DNA from: Chlorobiota bacterium
GTDB lineage: Bacteria; Bacteroidota; Bacteroidia; Flavobacteriales; Flavobacteriaceae
Reading direction: 5' to 3'
Length of the DNA: 5,592 nt
NCBI GenBank assembly: GCA_013153655.1
Contig: JAADEB010000122.1
Coordinates: 1-5,592, forward strand
This document shows, one piece after another, positions 1 through 5,183 of this stretch. The position numbers were made by a program, and so were the translations under genes. Each line of letters begins with the position of its first letter. The stretch's first letter is position 1. Below the pieces are notes generated by a model. It was not told the origin of the DNA. It was given only the letters and a program-made list of their open reading frames with translations, and made no database searches.

Positions 1-113
1 TCATGTCTTTTTTTGTAGTTAAATTAAAAAATTCCGCCCGATTTTCCCCCGTCCGATGTGGGGATTTTAGCAGATGACGGAGTAGGGAGTTATATTTAAT
101 TGAATTGATGGCG

Positions 114-141
114 GATTTGGGAGTTAGGAGTTGGGAGTTTG
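114..141. repeat. G-rich period-7 array, copy 1
   Basis: Four head-to-tail 7-bp units: GATTTGG, GAGTTAG, GAGTTGG, GAGTTTG. G runs at 113-114, 119-121, 127-128 and 133-135 are separated by 4-5 nt, so a two-tetrad G-quadruplex is conceivable. It is followed, after a T-rich spacer, by the period-8 array at 152. Confidence 0.8.
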
Positions 142-151
142 CGTTTTATTT

Positions 152-175
152 GTTAAACCGTTGAACTGTTGAATC
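152..175. repeat. Period-8 array (GTTAAACC type), copy 1
   Basis: Three 8-bp units: GTTAAACC, GTTGAACT, GTTGAATC, followed by GGG. Two related arrays lie at 298 and 527. Units differ by one to three substitutions while the 8-bp spacing is exact. Confidence 0.8.
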
Positions 176-185
176 GGGATTTTTA

Positions 186-221
186 CTTTAACTTTAACTT
201 TAACGTTAACCTTAACTTTAA
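186..221. repeat. Period-6 array (CTTTAA type), copy 1
   Basis: Six 6-bp units: CTTTAA three times, then CGTTAA, CCTTAA and CTTTAA. It runs without a gap into the 17-bp CTAAATCAA motif at 222. A four-unit relative is at 438 and a two-unit remnant at 580, each again joined directly to the 17-bp motif. Confidence 0.85.
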
Positions 222-238
222 CTAAATCAAGCTGTTAG
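222..238 (+). repeat. 17-bp TAAGTCAA motif, copy 1
   Basis: CTAAATCAAGCTGTTAG matches the pattern TAA(G/A)TCAA followed by GTT that recurs at 462, 592 and 5569. It abuts the period-6 array. Unlike the copies at 462 and 592 it is not followed by a REP-like element. Confidence 0.65.
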
Positions 239-260
239 CCCTTATCCGTTAGCTTTTCTG

Positions 261-288
261 GATTTGGGAGTTGGGATTTAGGATTTGG
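261..288. repeat. G-rich period-7 array, copy 2
   Basis: Four 7-bp units: GATTTGG, GAGTTGG, GATTTAG, GATTTGG. The array has the same length and phase as the one at 114 and is again followed by a T-rich spacer and a period-8 array. G runs at 260-261, 266-268, 273-275, 281-282 and 287-288 could support a two-tetrad G-quadruplex. Confidence 0.8.
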
Positions 289-297
289 CTTTTTATT

Positions 298-329
298 GTT
301 AAACCGTTAAATCGTGCAATCGGTAAATC
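298..329. repeat. Period-8 array, copy 2
   Basis: Four 8-bp units: GTTAAACC, GTTAAATC, GTGCAATC, GGTAAATC. It sits 9 bp after the second G-rich array, close to the 10-bp distance between the first pair, which suggests that the two arrays were copied as one block. Confidence 0.8.
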
Positions 330-334
330 GATTA

Positions 335-347
335 GCGGCTACGCCGC
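335..347. other. Small GC-rich hairpin
   Basis: GCGGC (335-339) and GCCGC (343-347) form a perfect 5-bp stem with a 3-nt loop. It lies between the period-8 array and the pyrimidine-rich array. There is no T tract on either strand, so it is not a standard intrinsic terminator. Its role is unknown. Confidence 0.5.
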
Positions 348-349
348 CA

Positions 350-377
350 CGTTTCCCGTTCTCCGTTCCACGTGTCC
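350..377. repeat. Pyrimidine-rich period-7 array (CGTTTCC type)
   Basis: Four 7-bp units: CGTTTCC, CGTTCTC, CGTTCCA, CGTGTCC. The 16-bp stretch at 351-366 recurs exactly at 5502-5517, where it is joined to a REP-like element. Confidence 0.75.
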
Positions 378-385
378 CGAAAAAG

Positions 386-427
386 CACCGGTCACCGGTC
401 ACCGGTCATCGGTCATCCATCATCCGT
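386..427. repeat. CACCGGT period-7 array
   Basis: Six 7-bp units: CACCGGT three times without change, then CATCGGT, CATCCAT and CATCCGT. The three identical units contain ACCGGT palindromes spaced 7 bp apart. Units diverge progressively toward the right end, as expected for an old slippage-expanded array. Confidence 0.9.
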
Positions 428-437
428 CCTTTATAGC

Positions 438-461
438 CCTTAACTTTAACCTTAACTTTAA
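438..461. repeat. Period-6 array, copy 2
   Basis: Four units: CCTTAA, CTTTAA, CCTTAA, CTTTAA. The array runs directly into the 17-bp motif at 462 and then into a REP-like element, so the order is period 6, 17-bp motif, REP. Confidence 0.85.
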
Positions 462-478
462 CTAAGTCAAGTAGTTCC
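462..478 (+). repeat. 17-bp TAAGTCAA motif, copy 2
   Basis: CTAAGTCAAGTAGTTCC is the copy closest to the shared pattern. It begins where the period-6 array ends and stops 4 bp before the REP-like element at 483. Confidence 0.7.
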
Positions 479-482
479 CTTT

Positions 483-517
483 GTCATTTCGAAGGAGTTT
501 AGGACTGAGGAATCTCC
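483..517 (+). repeat. REP-like element, copy 1 (GTCATTTCGAA ... GGAATCTCC)
   Basis: The element starts GTCATTTCGAAGGAG and ends GGAATCTCC, with GGAG near the start able to pair with the terminal CTCC. GTCATT ... AATCTCC elements are, from general knowledge, common dispersed intergenic repeats in Bacteroidota and other bacteria and resemble REP sequences. Related copies lie at 611, 690 and 5516 in the same orientation. No RAYT-type (REP-associated tyrosine) transposase is encoded here. Confidence 0.7.
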
Positions 518-526
518 TTTCATTTT

Positions 527-558
527 GTTAAATCGTTGAACCGGACAATCATTAAACC
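527..558. repeat. Period-8 array, copy 3
   Basis: Four 8-bp units: GTTAAATC, GTTGAACC, GGACAATC, ATTAAACC. This copy follows a REP-like element rather than a G-rich array, so the period-8 module can sit in different contexts. Confidence 0.75.
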
Positions 559-579
559 GGAAAGAGACTTTCATTTATG

Positions 580-591
580 CCTTAACCATAA
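580..591. repeat. Period-6 array, copy 3 (remnant)
   Basis: Only two units, CCTTAA and CCATAA. On its own this would not be called; its position directly before a 17-bp motif and a REP-like element, as at 438, identifies it as a shortened period-6 module. Confidence 0.5.
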
Positions 592-608
592 TTAAGTCAA
601 ATGGTTAC
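592..608 (+). repeat. 17-bp TAAGTCAA motif, copy 3
   Basis: TTAAGTCAAATGGTTAC. It has the same neighbours as copy 2: period-6 units on the left and a REP-like element starting 2 bp after it. Confidence 0.65.
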
Positions 609-610
609 TT

Positions 611-655
611 GTTTCATTCCTAGGGAAGCGATGCAAGGAGCGACAAGGAATCTCG
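611..655 (+). repeat. REP-like element, copy 2
   Basis: It starts GTTTCATTCCTAGG and ends AAGGAATCTCG. ATTCCT (616-621) and AGGAAT (646-651) form a 6-bp terminal stem enclosing 24 nt. It shares the ends of the copy at 483, but the centre has diverged. Confidence 0.6.
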
Positions 656-673
656 TTTTATTGAATAAGAAAT

Positions 674-692
674 TTATCCTTTATGCGGATAA
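674..692. other. Hairpin downstream of the glycosyltransferase gene
   Basis: TTATCC (674-679) and GGATAA (687-692) form a perfect 6-bp AT-rich stem with a 7-nt loop. Read on the minus strand it is followed by a moderately T-rich tail (complement of 664-673). It lies about 100 bp beyond the glycosyltransferase stop codon, so it could be a weak terminator for that operon, but the stem is too weak for a firm call. Confidence 0.3.
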
Positions 693-735
693 TTTCGAAA
701 CTCTCCCCGAAGGTGCCCCTACGGAGGAATCTCCC
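690..735 (+). repeat. REP-like element, copy 3
   Basis: It starts TAATTTCGAAACTC and ends GGAGGAATCTCCC. CCGAAGG (707-713) and CCTACGG (718-724) pair with one A-A mismatch around a 4-nt loop. The TTTCGAA start and GGAATCTCC end place it with the copy at 483. It is the module nearest the glycosyltransferase gene. Confidence 0.6.
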
Positions 736-790
736 ATTCATTTGGACTGTTAACATTAAATAGCACTCTTTTTTATGGAAAAACCATTGT

Positions 791-1906
791 TTAGCGATCA
801 AATGTTCTTTCTTTCCATAAAAATTTTACAGGAAGCCAAGCGGCCAGGTTGATGGCGGTATAAATCCATGGTGAAAGCAGAAGCCAAAGTATTAAATATT
901 TTTTCCGGTATATGTCATTAGTGAGTTGTGACTGACGGTGAATAAGCAAAATCGAAGCGGACCAAAGAATAAGATTACCGGTAAGCCAGAAAAAGGGGTG
1001 GGGAAGGGTCCAGAAATATCCGGTATAAATCAAGCTTTGCCAAAGGCCTGCCAAACGGATATGGCGGTCGTTGAGCAAGGGATTTTTTCGTGCCCAGCGC
1101 AGACGTTGGCGCCAAAGGCCGGTCCATGAATTTTCCGGATAAGTGCGCACCGTAAAGTTTTCGGCCAATCCGTAACGAATCCGTCCGGGAAAAAATTTTT
1201 TGAATTTTACCAGCAGAAACATATCATCGCCTCCTGCGGCCGGGGGCAATCCCTCGTAGCCTTTTACCCTTTCGAAATCCTGCCGGCGGAATATCAAATG
1301 GGCACCGTTACACATAATGGGTTTATCTTCCAGTGCAAAGATGCGGGTAAGGGCTTGCAAAAACAGGTTTTCCACATGCTGAAAGCCTTCGGCAAGGCCG
1401 TGATGGCGTGGCATAAGCAGACCTACTGGTGCAATGATCATGGAAGCTTCCTTGTGATTTTCCAATACGGCGGCCAAAGCTTCGAAATATTTTTCGGGTA
1501 GTACGGTATCGGCGTCCATGGTGATAATGATGTCGTAGCGGGCTTTTTGGATCCCCAGTTTCAAGGCTTCCTTTTTGGGAGAGGCGCCTCTTGTGTTGTT
1601 ATGCAGCAAACGATGCGGACACCGGCATTGCCAATTTTTTATCAGATCGGGGGAATGATCCGACGAAGCATCGTCCACGAAAATCCATTCCACGGGCCAA
1701 TCCGCACGGCAAGCTTTGCGGATGCTCTCCAATAATGCAGGCAGGTGCCGTTCCTCATTTCGAAAAGGTATGATGATGCTAATGCCCCGTGAAAAATTAG
1801 CCGCCGGAGGAGGCATGGGGATTTCCCGGCGGTATTGCCGCCAAACCGGCCACCAGGAGAATGCCGCCAACGCCAGCCAAATCCATGCCAATGCCTCAGT
1901 CCACAT
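791..1906 (-). CDS. Membrane-anchored family 2 glycosyltransferase
   Basis: The 371-residue protein should transfer a sugar from a nucleotide-sugar donor to an envelope or lipid acceptor; donor and acceptor cannot be read from the sequence. A hydrophobic N-terminal segment (about 5-22) is followed by a GT-A domain (about 41-270) with the expected motifs: SIIIPFRNEE (43-52), the DD of VDDASSD (78-79), the DAD metal and nucleotide site (131-133), GGDD (225-228) at the catalytic-base region and QRLRW (267-271), the QxxRW-type motif of processive and related enzymes. Hydrophobic stretches at about 290-322 and 337-363 suggest C-terminal membrane helices. The ATG start overlaps the end of the upstream membrane-protein gene by 11 bp in another frame, which points to translational coupling in one operon. 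All motifs are intact. Family is secure; pathway unknown. Confidence 0.93.
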   Translation of the reverse strand: MWTEALAWIWLALAAFSWWPVWRQYRREIPMPPPAANFSRGISIIIPFRNEERHLPALLESIRKACRADWPVEWIFVDDASSDHSPDLIKNWQCRCPHRLLHNNTRGASPKKEALKLGIQKARYDIIITMDADTVLPEKYFEALAAVLENHKEASMIIAPVGLLMPRHHGLAEGFQHVENLFLQALTRIFALEDKPIMCNGAHLIFRRQDFERVKGYEGLPPAAGGDDMFLLVKFKKFFPGRIRYGLAENFTVRTYPENSWTGLWRQRLRWARKNPLLNDRHIRLAGLWQSLIYTGYFWTLPHPFFWLTGNLILWSASILLIHRQSQLTNDIYRKKYLILWLLLSPWIYTAINLAAWLPVKFLWKERTFDR

Positions 1907-2735
1907 ATCCGCATTTCCGGTTAAACATAAGCAACAACCCGCCTGCCGTCATGGGCAAAAGCGTTTGCCAAGCCCATAACCACCATACCACCGCCATCAG
2001 CATTTCTCCCTCGGCCGAGGGGAATACGAGTAAAGCCATATTGCCTTGCCAAGCCCATCCGGCCCATTGGATGATGGGCACCACGGAAACGGCCAGGTAA
2101 TAAAGAGGAACGCGCACCAGAGCCATAGCCAACGGAACTTGTGCATGAGCCGTCAGCATATAGGTCATCAAGCCGCCAAAGGCCAAATACCGCCACCACG
2201 ACCAAATCAGAGCCTTGTAGCGGATGTTTTGCGTACCGCGATAACTTAAAACCGCCATTGCGGCCGGCTTCCAAAGCGCTTTTCCGTGCCACAACAAAGC
2301 CGTAAGCCCCATTGTGACTGTTACGGCCATTTGGCTGAGTTGCTCCCAGGTGCTCAAGGAAAAAAGTTTCTTGCGATGCTTGCCGAAAAAAAGAGGTTTG
2401 CTCAGTATTTCTCCGCCATTAAAAGGGATAACGGCCGACCAGGAAAAGGTTTTGAGGGTTTGGCAAAGCGCATCCCGGAAGGTAACGGGACGGACGTGAC
2501 CGGCCAATTGCTGCCATTTGTAAATACGCAGGCCCCAATTCAGACCGCTCAGTATGAAGCTGACCGCCCAAGTAAGCGGTGATTGTAAAAAGTTGTTGAA
2601 AATAGCGGGATTCCAGTCCGCTCCACGCTGTGATAATTGCCACCATAAAGCCAAGGCCGCCGCCATGCCCATCAGCAAACTTATGCGCGATTTGGCCTTG
2701 TGACCGGGCTTGTGTATTTTTGTAAGTAGATTCAA
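1896..2735 (-). CDS. Lysylphosphatidylglycerol synthase TM-family (flippase-like) membrane protein
   Basis: The 279-residue polytopic membrane protein resembles the transmembrane half of MprF and related stand-alone proteins (UPF0104/LPG synthase TM family), some members of which are implicated in lipid translocation. Family-like blocks appear in order: NWGLRIYKWQQL (66-77), SAVIPFNGGEI (100-110), STWEQLS (128-134), a region like LLRYLVF at 180-187, and a late PII segment (220-222). It lacks the soluble aminoacyl-transferase domain, so it should not itself lysinylate lipid. It is tryptophan-rich, somewhat short for the family, and 223-231 is WAGWAWQGN where relatives, as I recall them, carry charged residues. 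The TTG start at 2735 is preferred: it gives a basic N-terminus and a full first helix and has AAGGA 9 nt upstream. ATG at 2672 is the alternative (258 residues) but would cut into that helix. Its substrate is unknown. Confidence 0.8.
   Translation of the reverse strand: MNLLTKIHKPGHKAKSRISLLMGMAAALALWWQLSQRGADWNPAIFNNFLQSPLTWAVSFILSGLNWGLRIYKWQQLAGHVRPVTFRDALCQTLKTFSWSAVIPFNGGEILSKPLFFGKHRKKLFSLSTWEQLSQMAVTVTMGLTALLWHGKALWKPAAMAVLSYRGTQNIRYKALIWSWWRYLAFGGLMTYMLTAHAQVPLAMALVRVPLYYLAVSVVPIIQWAGWAWQGNMALLVFPSAEGEMLMAVVWWLWAWQTLLPMTAGGLLLMFNRKCGYVD
2691..2722 (+). promoter_or_regulatory. Bacteroidota-type promoter for ruvC
   Basis: TTTG at 2691-2694, a 20-nt spacer and TATTTTTG at 2715-2722 match the Bacteroidota housekeeping consensus TTTG-N19-21-TAnnTTTG at every fixed position. 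Transcription would start near 2729, about 30 nt before the ruvC TTG codon. The promoter lies within the first codons of the divergent membrane-protein gene if that gene starts at 2735. Confidence 0.75.
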
Positions 2736-2744
2736 TCCGCTTAA

Positions 2745-2755
2745 TCCTTTAAGGA
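2745..2755. promoter_or_regulatory. Palindromic AAGGA serving both divergent starts
   Basis: TCCTT-T-AAGGA reads AAGGA on both strands. On the minus strand AAGGA is 9 nt from the TTG start at 2735, an ideal Shine-Dalgarno distance. On the plus strand it ends 3 nt before the ruvC TTG at 2759, which is too close for a typical site. Shine-Dalgarno use is generally weak in Bacteroidota, so its function is uncertain. Confidence 0.4.
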
Positions 2756-2758
2756 AAA

Positions 2759-3328
2759 TTGCAAAATACGAAAAAAAATACTGAGGATTTAATCATCATG
2801 GGGGTGGATCCCGGTACGGTGGTAATGGGTTTCGGTATCATACGGGTGCGGGGACGGAAGCCGGAATTGTTGTTGATGGACAGATTGATGCTAAGCAAAT
2901 ACGATTCGCATGCCTTGCGCCTGAAAAAAATTTTCGACCGGAGTATTTCGCTCATCGAACAATGGCTACCCGACGAAATGGCCCTGGAAGCGCCTTTCTA
3001 CGGCAAAAACGTTCAATCCATGCTAAAACTCGGACGCGCCCAAGGGGTGGTGATGGCGGCGGCCCTTTCGCGGGACATTCCCGTGGTGGAATATTCGCCC
3101 AAGAAGGTCAAAATGGCGGTTACCGGCAATGGAAATGCTTCCAAGGAACAAGTGGCCGGTATGCTCAAAACCCTGATGAATATCAAACAATTACCCGACA
3201 CCCTGGATGCCACCGACGCCTTGGCCGTGGCCTTGTGTCATTATTACAACCGTGACGGAGCGGAAGGAGGACGTAAATATTCGGGTTGGAAAAGTTTTAT
3301 CCGAAACAATCCCGGACGCATTAAATAA
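2759..3328 (+). CDS. ruvC: Crossover junction endodeoxyribonuclease RuvC
   Basis: This is the Holliday junction resolvase, which cuts four-way junctions symmetrically together with the RuvAB branch-migration motor; ruvA and ruvB are not in the window. The 189-residue protein has all four acidic metal-binding residues of the RNase H-like fold: D17 in GVDPGT, E77 in LEAPF, and D150 and D153 in DATDALAVALCH. Other RuvC signatures are FYGKNVQSMLKLGRAQGV (80-97) and VTGNGNASKEQVAGM (121-135). The start is the TTG at 2759, the only usual start codon between the in-frame stop at 2750 and the ATG at 2798. Starting at that ATG would put the first catalytic Asp at residue 4 and remove most of the first beta strand, although GAGGA lies 10 nt before it. 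It is the only plus-strand gene and appears monocistronic. Confidence 0.96.
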   Translation: MQNTKKNTEDLIIMGVDPGTVVMGFGIIRVRGRKPELLLMDRLMLSKYDSHALRLKKIFDRSISLIEQWLPDEMALEAPFYGKNVQSMLKLGRAQGVVMAAALSRDIPVVEYSPKKVKMAVTGNGNASKEQVAGMLKTLMNIKQLPDTLDATDALAVALCHYYNRDGAEGGRKYSGWKSFIRNNPGRIK

Positions 3329-3412
3329 TTCCGGTGGTTCATCAAGGCGGTCGAATCTTTTCCGGTGCTTCGGTTTCTTCATTTTTTCATTCTTACCGAG
3401 CAAATAAAAAGA

Positions 3413-3436
3413 GCCGCATCAACTATATTGTGCGGC
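3413..3436. terminator. Bidirectional intrinsic terminator between ruvC and the dehydrogenase gene
   Basis: GCCGCA (3413-3418) pairs with TGCGGC (3431-3436) around a 12-nt loop. On the minus strand the stem is followed at once by TCTTTTTATTTG (complement of 3412-3401), a good terminator for the dehydrogenase gene. On the plus strand a T6 run at 3445-3450 comes about 8 nt after the stem, a weaker terminator for ruvC. The convergent layout fits shared use. Confidence 0.8.
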
Positions 3437-3452
3437 CCATCTGATTTTTTGT

Positions 3453-3475
3453 TTTCCGCGTAAAAACAACGGAAA
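3453..3475. other. Second hairpin just after the dehydrogenase stop codon
   Basis: TTTCCG (3453-3458) and CGGAAA (3470-3475) form a 6-bp stem with an 11-nt loop, 5 nt beyond the dehydrogenase stop. There is no T tract after it on the minus strand. It may protect the mRNA 3' end or help the main terminator; this is inference. Confidence 0.35.
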
Positions 3476-3480
3476 CAAAT

Positions 3481-4389
3481 TTATTTACGAAAATATGCGG
3501 AGACTTTTTCGGCTTTGCGGCTTTCACTGTAATCGTAGAATCCTTCGCCGGATTTTACACCCAGTTTTCCGGCCTCCACCATGTTGACCAACAGGGGATT
3601 GGGTGCGTATTTGGGATCTTTGAATCCGTCGTACATCACATTGAGAATGGCCAGGCAGACATCCAAACCGATAAAGTCGGCCAGTTGAAGCGGACCCATC
3701 GGAAAATTGGCTCCCAGTTTGAGCACCGTGTCGATTTCTTTGACCCCTGCGACACCCGTTTGCAAGGCTTGGATGGCCTCGTTGATCATGGGCATAAGGA
3801 TGCGGTTGGCCACAAATCCGGGATAATCGCTAACCGAAACGGGTACTTTCCCCAGTTTTTCCGAAAGGGCAATCACCGTATCCAGGGTTTCGGCCGAGGT
3901 GGAATACCCGCTGATAATTTCCACCAATTTCATGATGGGAACGGGATTCATAAAGTGCATGCCGATAACCTTGTCGGGCCGTCCGGTATGCTTGGCTATT
4001 TTGGTGATGGAAATGGAAGACGTGTTGGTGGCTAAAATCACGTGCGGGGCGGTAATTTGGTCAAGGTCTTTGAAAATTTTGAATTTGATATCCGGGTTTT
4101 CCGTGGCCGCTTCCACCACGAAATCCACATCCTTGGCTCCTTCGTACAGGCTTTCGAAGGTGTGGATATTATGCAAGGTGAGTTCCTTGGTCTGTTCGTC
4201 GATTTTTTCTTTTTTCAACAAACGCATCAGGTTTTTCTGAATGGTTTCCAAGGCACGTTCCAAGGCATTTTTCGAAACGTCGATCAAATGAACCTCATAC
4301 CCCGATTGGGCAAATACATGGGCGATACCGTTGCCCATGGTGCCGGCGCCTACAACGGCCACTTTTTTTATGTTTTCAAGGTTTTTCAT
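3481..4389 (-). CDS. 3-hydroxybutyryl-CoA / 3-hydroxyacyl-CoA dehydrogenase
   Basis: This NAD(P)-dependent enzyme interconverts 3-hydroxyacyl-CoA and 3-ketoacyl-CoA in fatty-acid oxidation or butyrate-type metabolism. The 302-residue stand-alone protein has a Rossmann NAD domain with GAGTMG (14-19) and an acidic D37 at the end of the second strand, favouring NAD over NADP. The family's catalytic residues are visible: S124 in NTSSISIT, H145 in GMHFMNPVPIMKLVE, E157 in that same motif, and N195 in GFVANR. The C-terminal helical domain includes GPLQLADFIGLD (232-243) and ends in the usual KSGEGFYDY (279-287). Size is typical. ATG at 4389 is chosen because it starts directly on the Rossmann strand and lies just downstream of a -7 element; an in-frame ATG at 4443 would lie upstream of that element. 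It is a single-gene unit. Chain-length preference cannot be read from sequence, so no symbol is given (hbd and paaH are relatives). Confidence 0.95.
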   Translation of the reverse strand: MKNLENIKKVAVVGAGTMGNGIAHVFAQSGYEVHLIDVSKNALERALETIQKNLMRLLKKEKIDEQTKELTLHNIHTFESLYEGAKDVDFVVEAATENPDIKFKIFKDLDQITAPHVILATNTSSISITKIAKHTGRPDKVIGMHFMNPVPIMKLVEIISGYSTSAETLDTVIALSEKLGKVPVSVSDYPGFVANRILMPMINEAIQALQTGVAGVKEIDTVLKLGANFPMGPLQLADFIGLDVCLAILNVMYDGFKDPKYAPNPLLVNMVEAGKLGVKSGEGFYDYSESRKAEKVSAYFRK

Positions 4390-4391
4390 AG

Positions 4392-4420
4392 GATGATTTT
4401 TTAGGATTGTTTCAAATTTA
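4392..4420 (-). promoter_or_regulatory. Promoter -7 element and A-rich leader of the dehydrogenase gene
   Basis: The minus strand reads TAAATTTG at 4420-4413, a perfect TAnnTTTG -7 element. The expected TTTG about 20 nt upstream is poor (AATG), so only half the promoter is convincing. Transcription would start near 4407. The leader reads AAAAATCATC (4401-4392), two bases before the ATG, the same as at the gene starting at 5183. Confidence 0.5.
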
Positions 4421-4592
4421 CGTTTTTTTGCCGTTTTTTCCATTAATCGATGGCGTTTTTCGGGTCAAATAAACGATATGCGCTCCCCCGGCTATGAAAT
4501 GATGGAAAAAGAGGGTCTTTTATGAACGGATAAAGGTTTGGTTTGGTGGAATATATACGTACGGAGAGCCGGTAAACAAACACTCTTAGAAA

Positions 4593-5183
4593 TCAAAATT
4601 TAATTTTTCCTTTGAATCTTTGCCATTCTTCCACCGGCCTGAGGGGGTTGCCCGTTTTATGGAGTACGGTAAAAAACAGGTACAAATCCCGGTGATTGCG
4701 GCCGACGGGAATCCGTTCCCTTTGTTCCACCAAATTCAGGTTTTCTACACGGCGATAGGCGATAATTTTGCCGTCCTTGTGTTCCACCCGGTCGAATTTG
4801 TTCCAGTTGCGTTGGGGATTATATCCCAGGTATTGAAAAAATTCGCTATGGACCTTCAATTCTTTATGTGGATTGAATTTATATTCCGATAAAACTTTCT
4901 GAGGAATATAAGGCAGGTCGGGGATTTCCTGAGAAGGCAAGAGCATATAGTAGGGTTCCGGCCGGAAGGATGTATTCATATAGATACCCGCCACTTCTTC
5001 GGGTTTGTTAAAAACAAAAATTAAGGTAAAAGGCTTGCGTTCCAGTTTTACCGTTTGATTGTTCAGTAAAAATTTACGGCCGTCCTGTTCCACATACACT
5101 TCCACCCATTTTTTATCCTGTGCATAAACATGCATGACCGAGGCGAGCAATACCAAAAATACGATGATTCGGCTTATTTTCAT
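4593..5183 (-). CDS. Secreted protein of unknown function
   Basis: I do not recognise a family. The 196-residue product begins with a clear Sec signal peptide: basic MKISR, a hydrophobic core (6-17) and a likely cleavage site after VYA at residue 21. I see no cysteine, so it is neither a lipoprotein nor disulfide-bonded. The mature part is basic and rich in aromatic residues, alternates short hydrophobic strands with charged turns, and has no internal repeats, further membrane helix or evident C-terminal sorting domain; a periplasmic or exported beta-rich protein is the plausible form. ATG at 5183 is preferred over an in-frame TTG at 5198 because it starts the signal peptide correctly and lies downstream of the promoter's predicted start site. 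It is separated from the dehydrogenase gene by 203 bp and probably transcribed alone. I see no clear terminator after it. Confidence 0.8.
   Translation of the reverse strand: MKISRIIVFLVLLASVMHVYAQDKKWVEVYVEQDGRKFLLNNQTVKLERKPFTLIFVFNKPEEVAGIYMNTSFRPEPYYMLLPSQEIPDLPYIPQKVLSEYKFNPHKELKVHSEFFQYLGYNPQRNWNKFDRVEHKDGKIIAYRRVENLNLVEQRERIPVGRNHRDLYLFFTVLHKTGNPLRPVEEWQRFKGKIKF

Larger units (their letters stand above)
1..790. other. Gene-free region carrying a mosaic of short repeats
   Basis: No convincing gene is present. Positions 1-113 are AT-rich without a clear structure, although 81-90 resembles the G-rich period-7 units that follow. From about 114 to 735 the DNA is mostly short tandem arrays of 6, 7 or 8 bp, a recurrent 17-bp motif and REP-like hairpin elements, each described separately. 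The order is G-rich period 7, period 8, period 6, 17-bp motif; then G-rich period 7, period 8, pyrimidine period 7, CACCGGT array, period 6, 17-bp motif, REP-like element, period 8, period 6, 17-bp motif and two more REP-like elements. Every module has the same orientation. The glycosyltransferase gene ends at 791, so the region lies downstream of that operon. Confidence 0.8.

Noticed and set aside
1..4. Possible minus-strand ATG (complement of CAT at 2-4) of a gene leaving the window
   Set aside because: Only four bases are visible. An A-rich stretch precedes it, but there is no coding sequence to judge and no clear promoter.
261..288. Telomere-like TTTAGG repeats
   Set aside because: The array is short, degenerate and internal, with no sign of a chromosome or plasmid end.
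386..427. CRISPR array
   Set aside because: The repeat units are 7 bp with no spacers and no cas genes.
271..465. Plus-strand 64-residue open frame
   Set aside because: It runs through the period-7, period-8, CACCGGT and period-6 arrays; its sequence is the product of repeats and has no protein-like features.
775..787. ATGG-AAAAA-CCAT hairpin as terminator of the glycosyltransferase operon
   Set aside because: The stem is only 4 bp and no T tract follows on the minus strand.
1642..2292. Long minus-strand open frames of 90 and 123 residues overlapping the membrane-protein and glycosyltransferase genes
   Set aside because: They are out-of-frame shadows of two genes with intact family motifs.
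4390..4443. Upstream ATG at 4443 giving the dehydrogenase 18 extra residues
   Set aside because: The extension is a lysine-rich tail not expected in the family, and the perfect -7 element at 4413-4420 would lie inside it.
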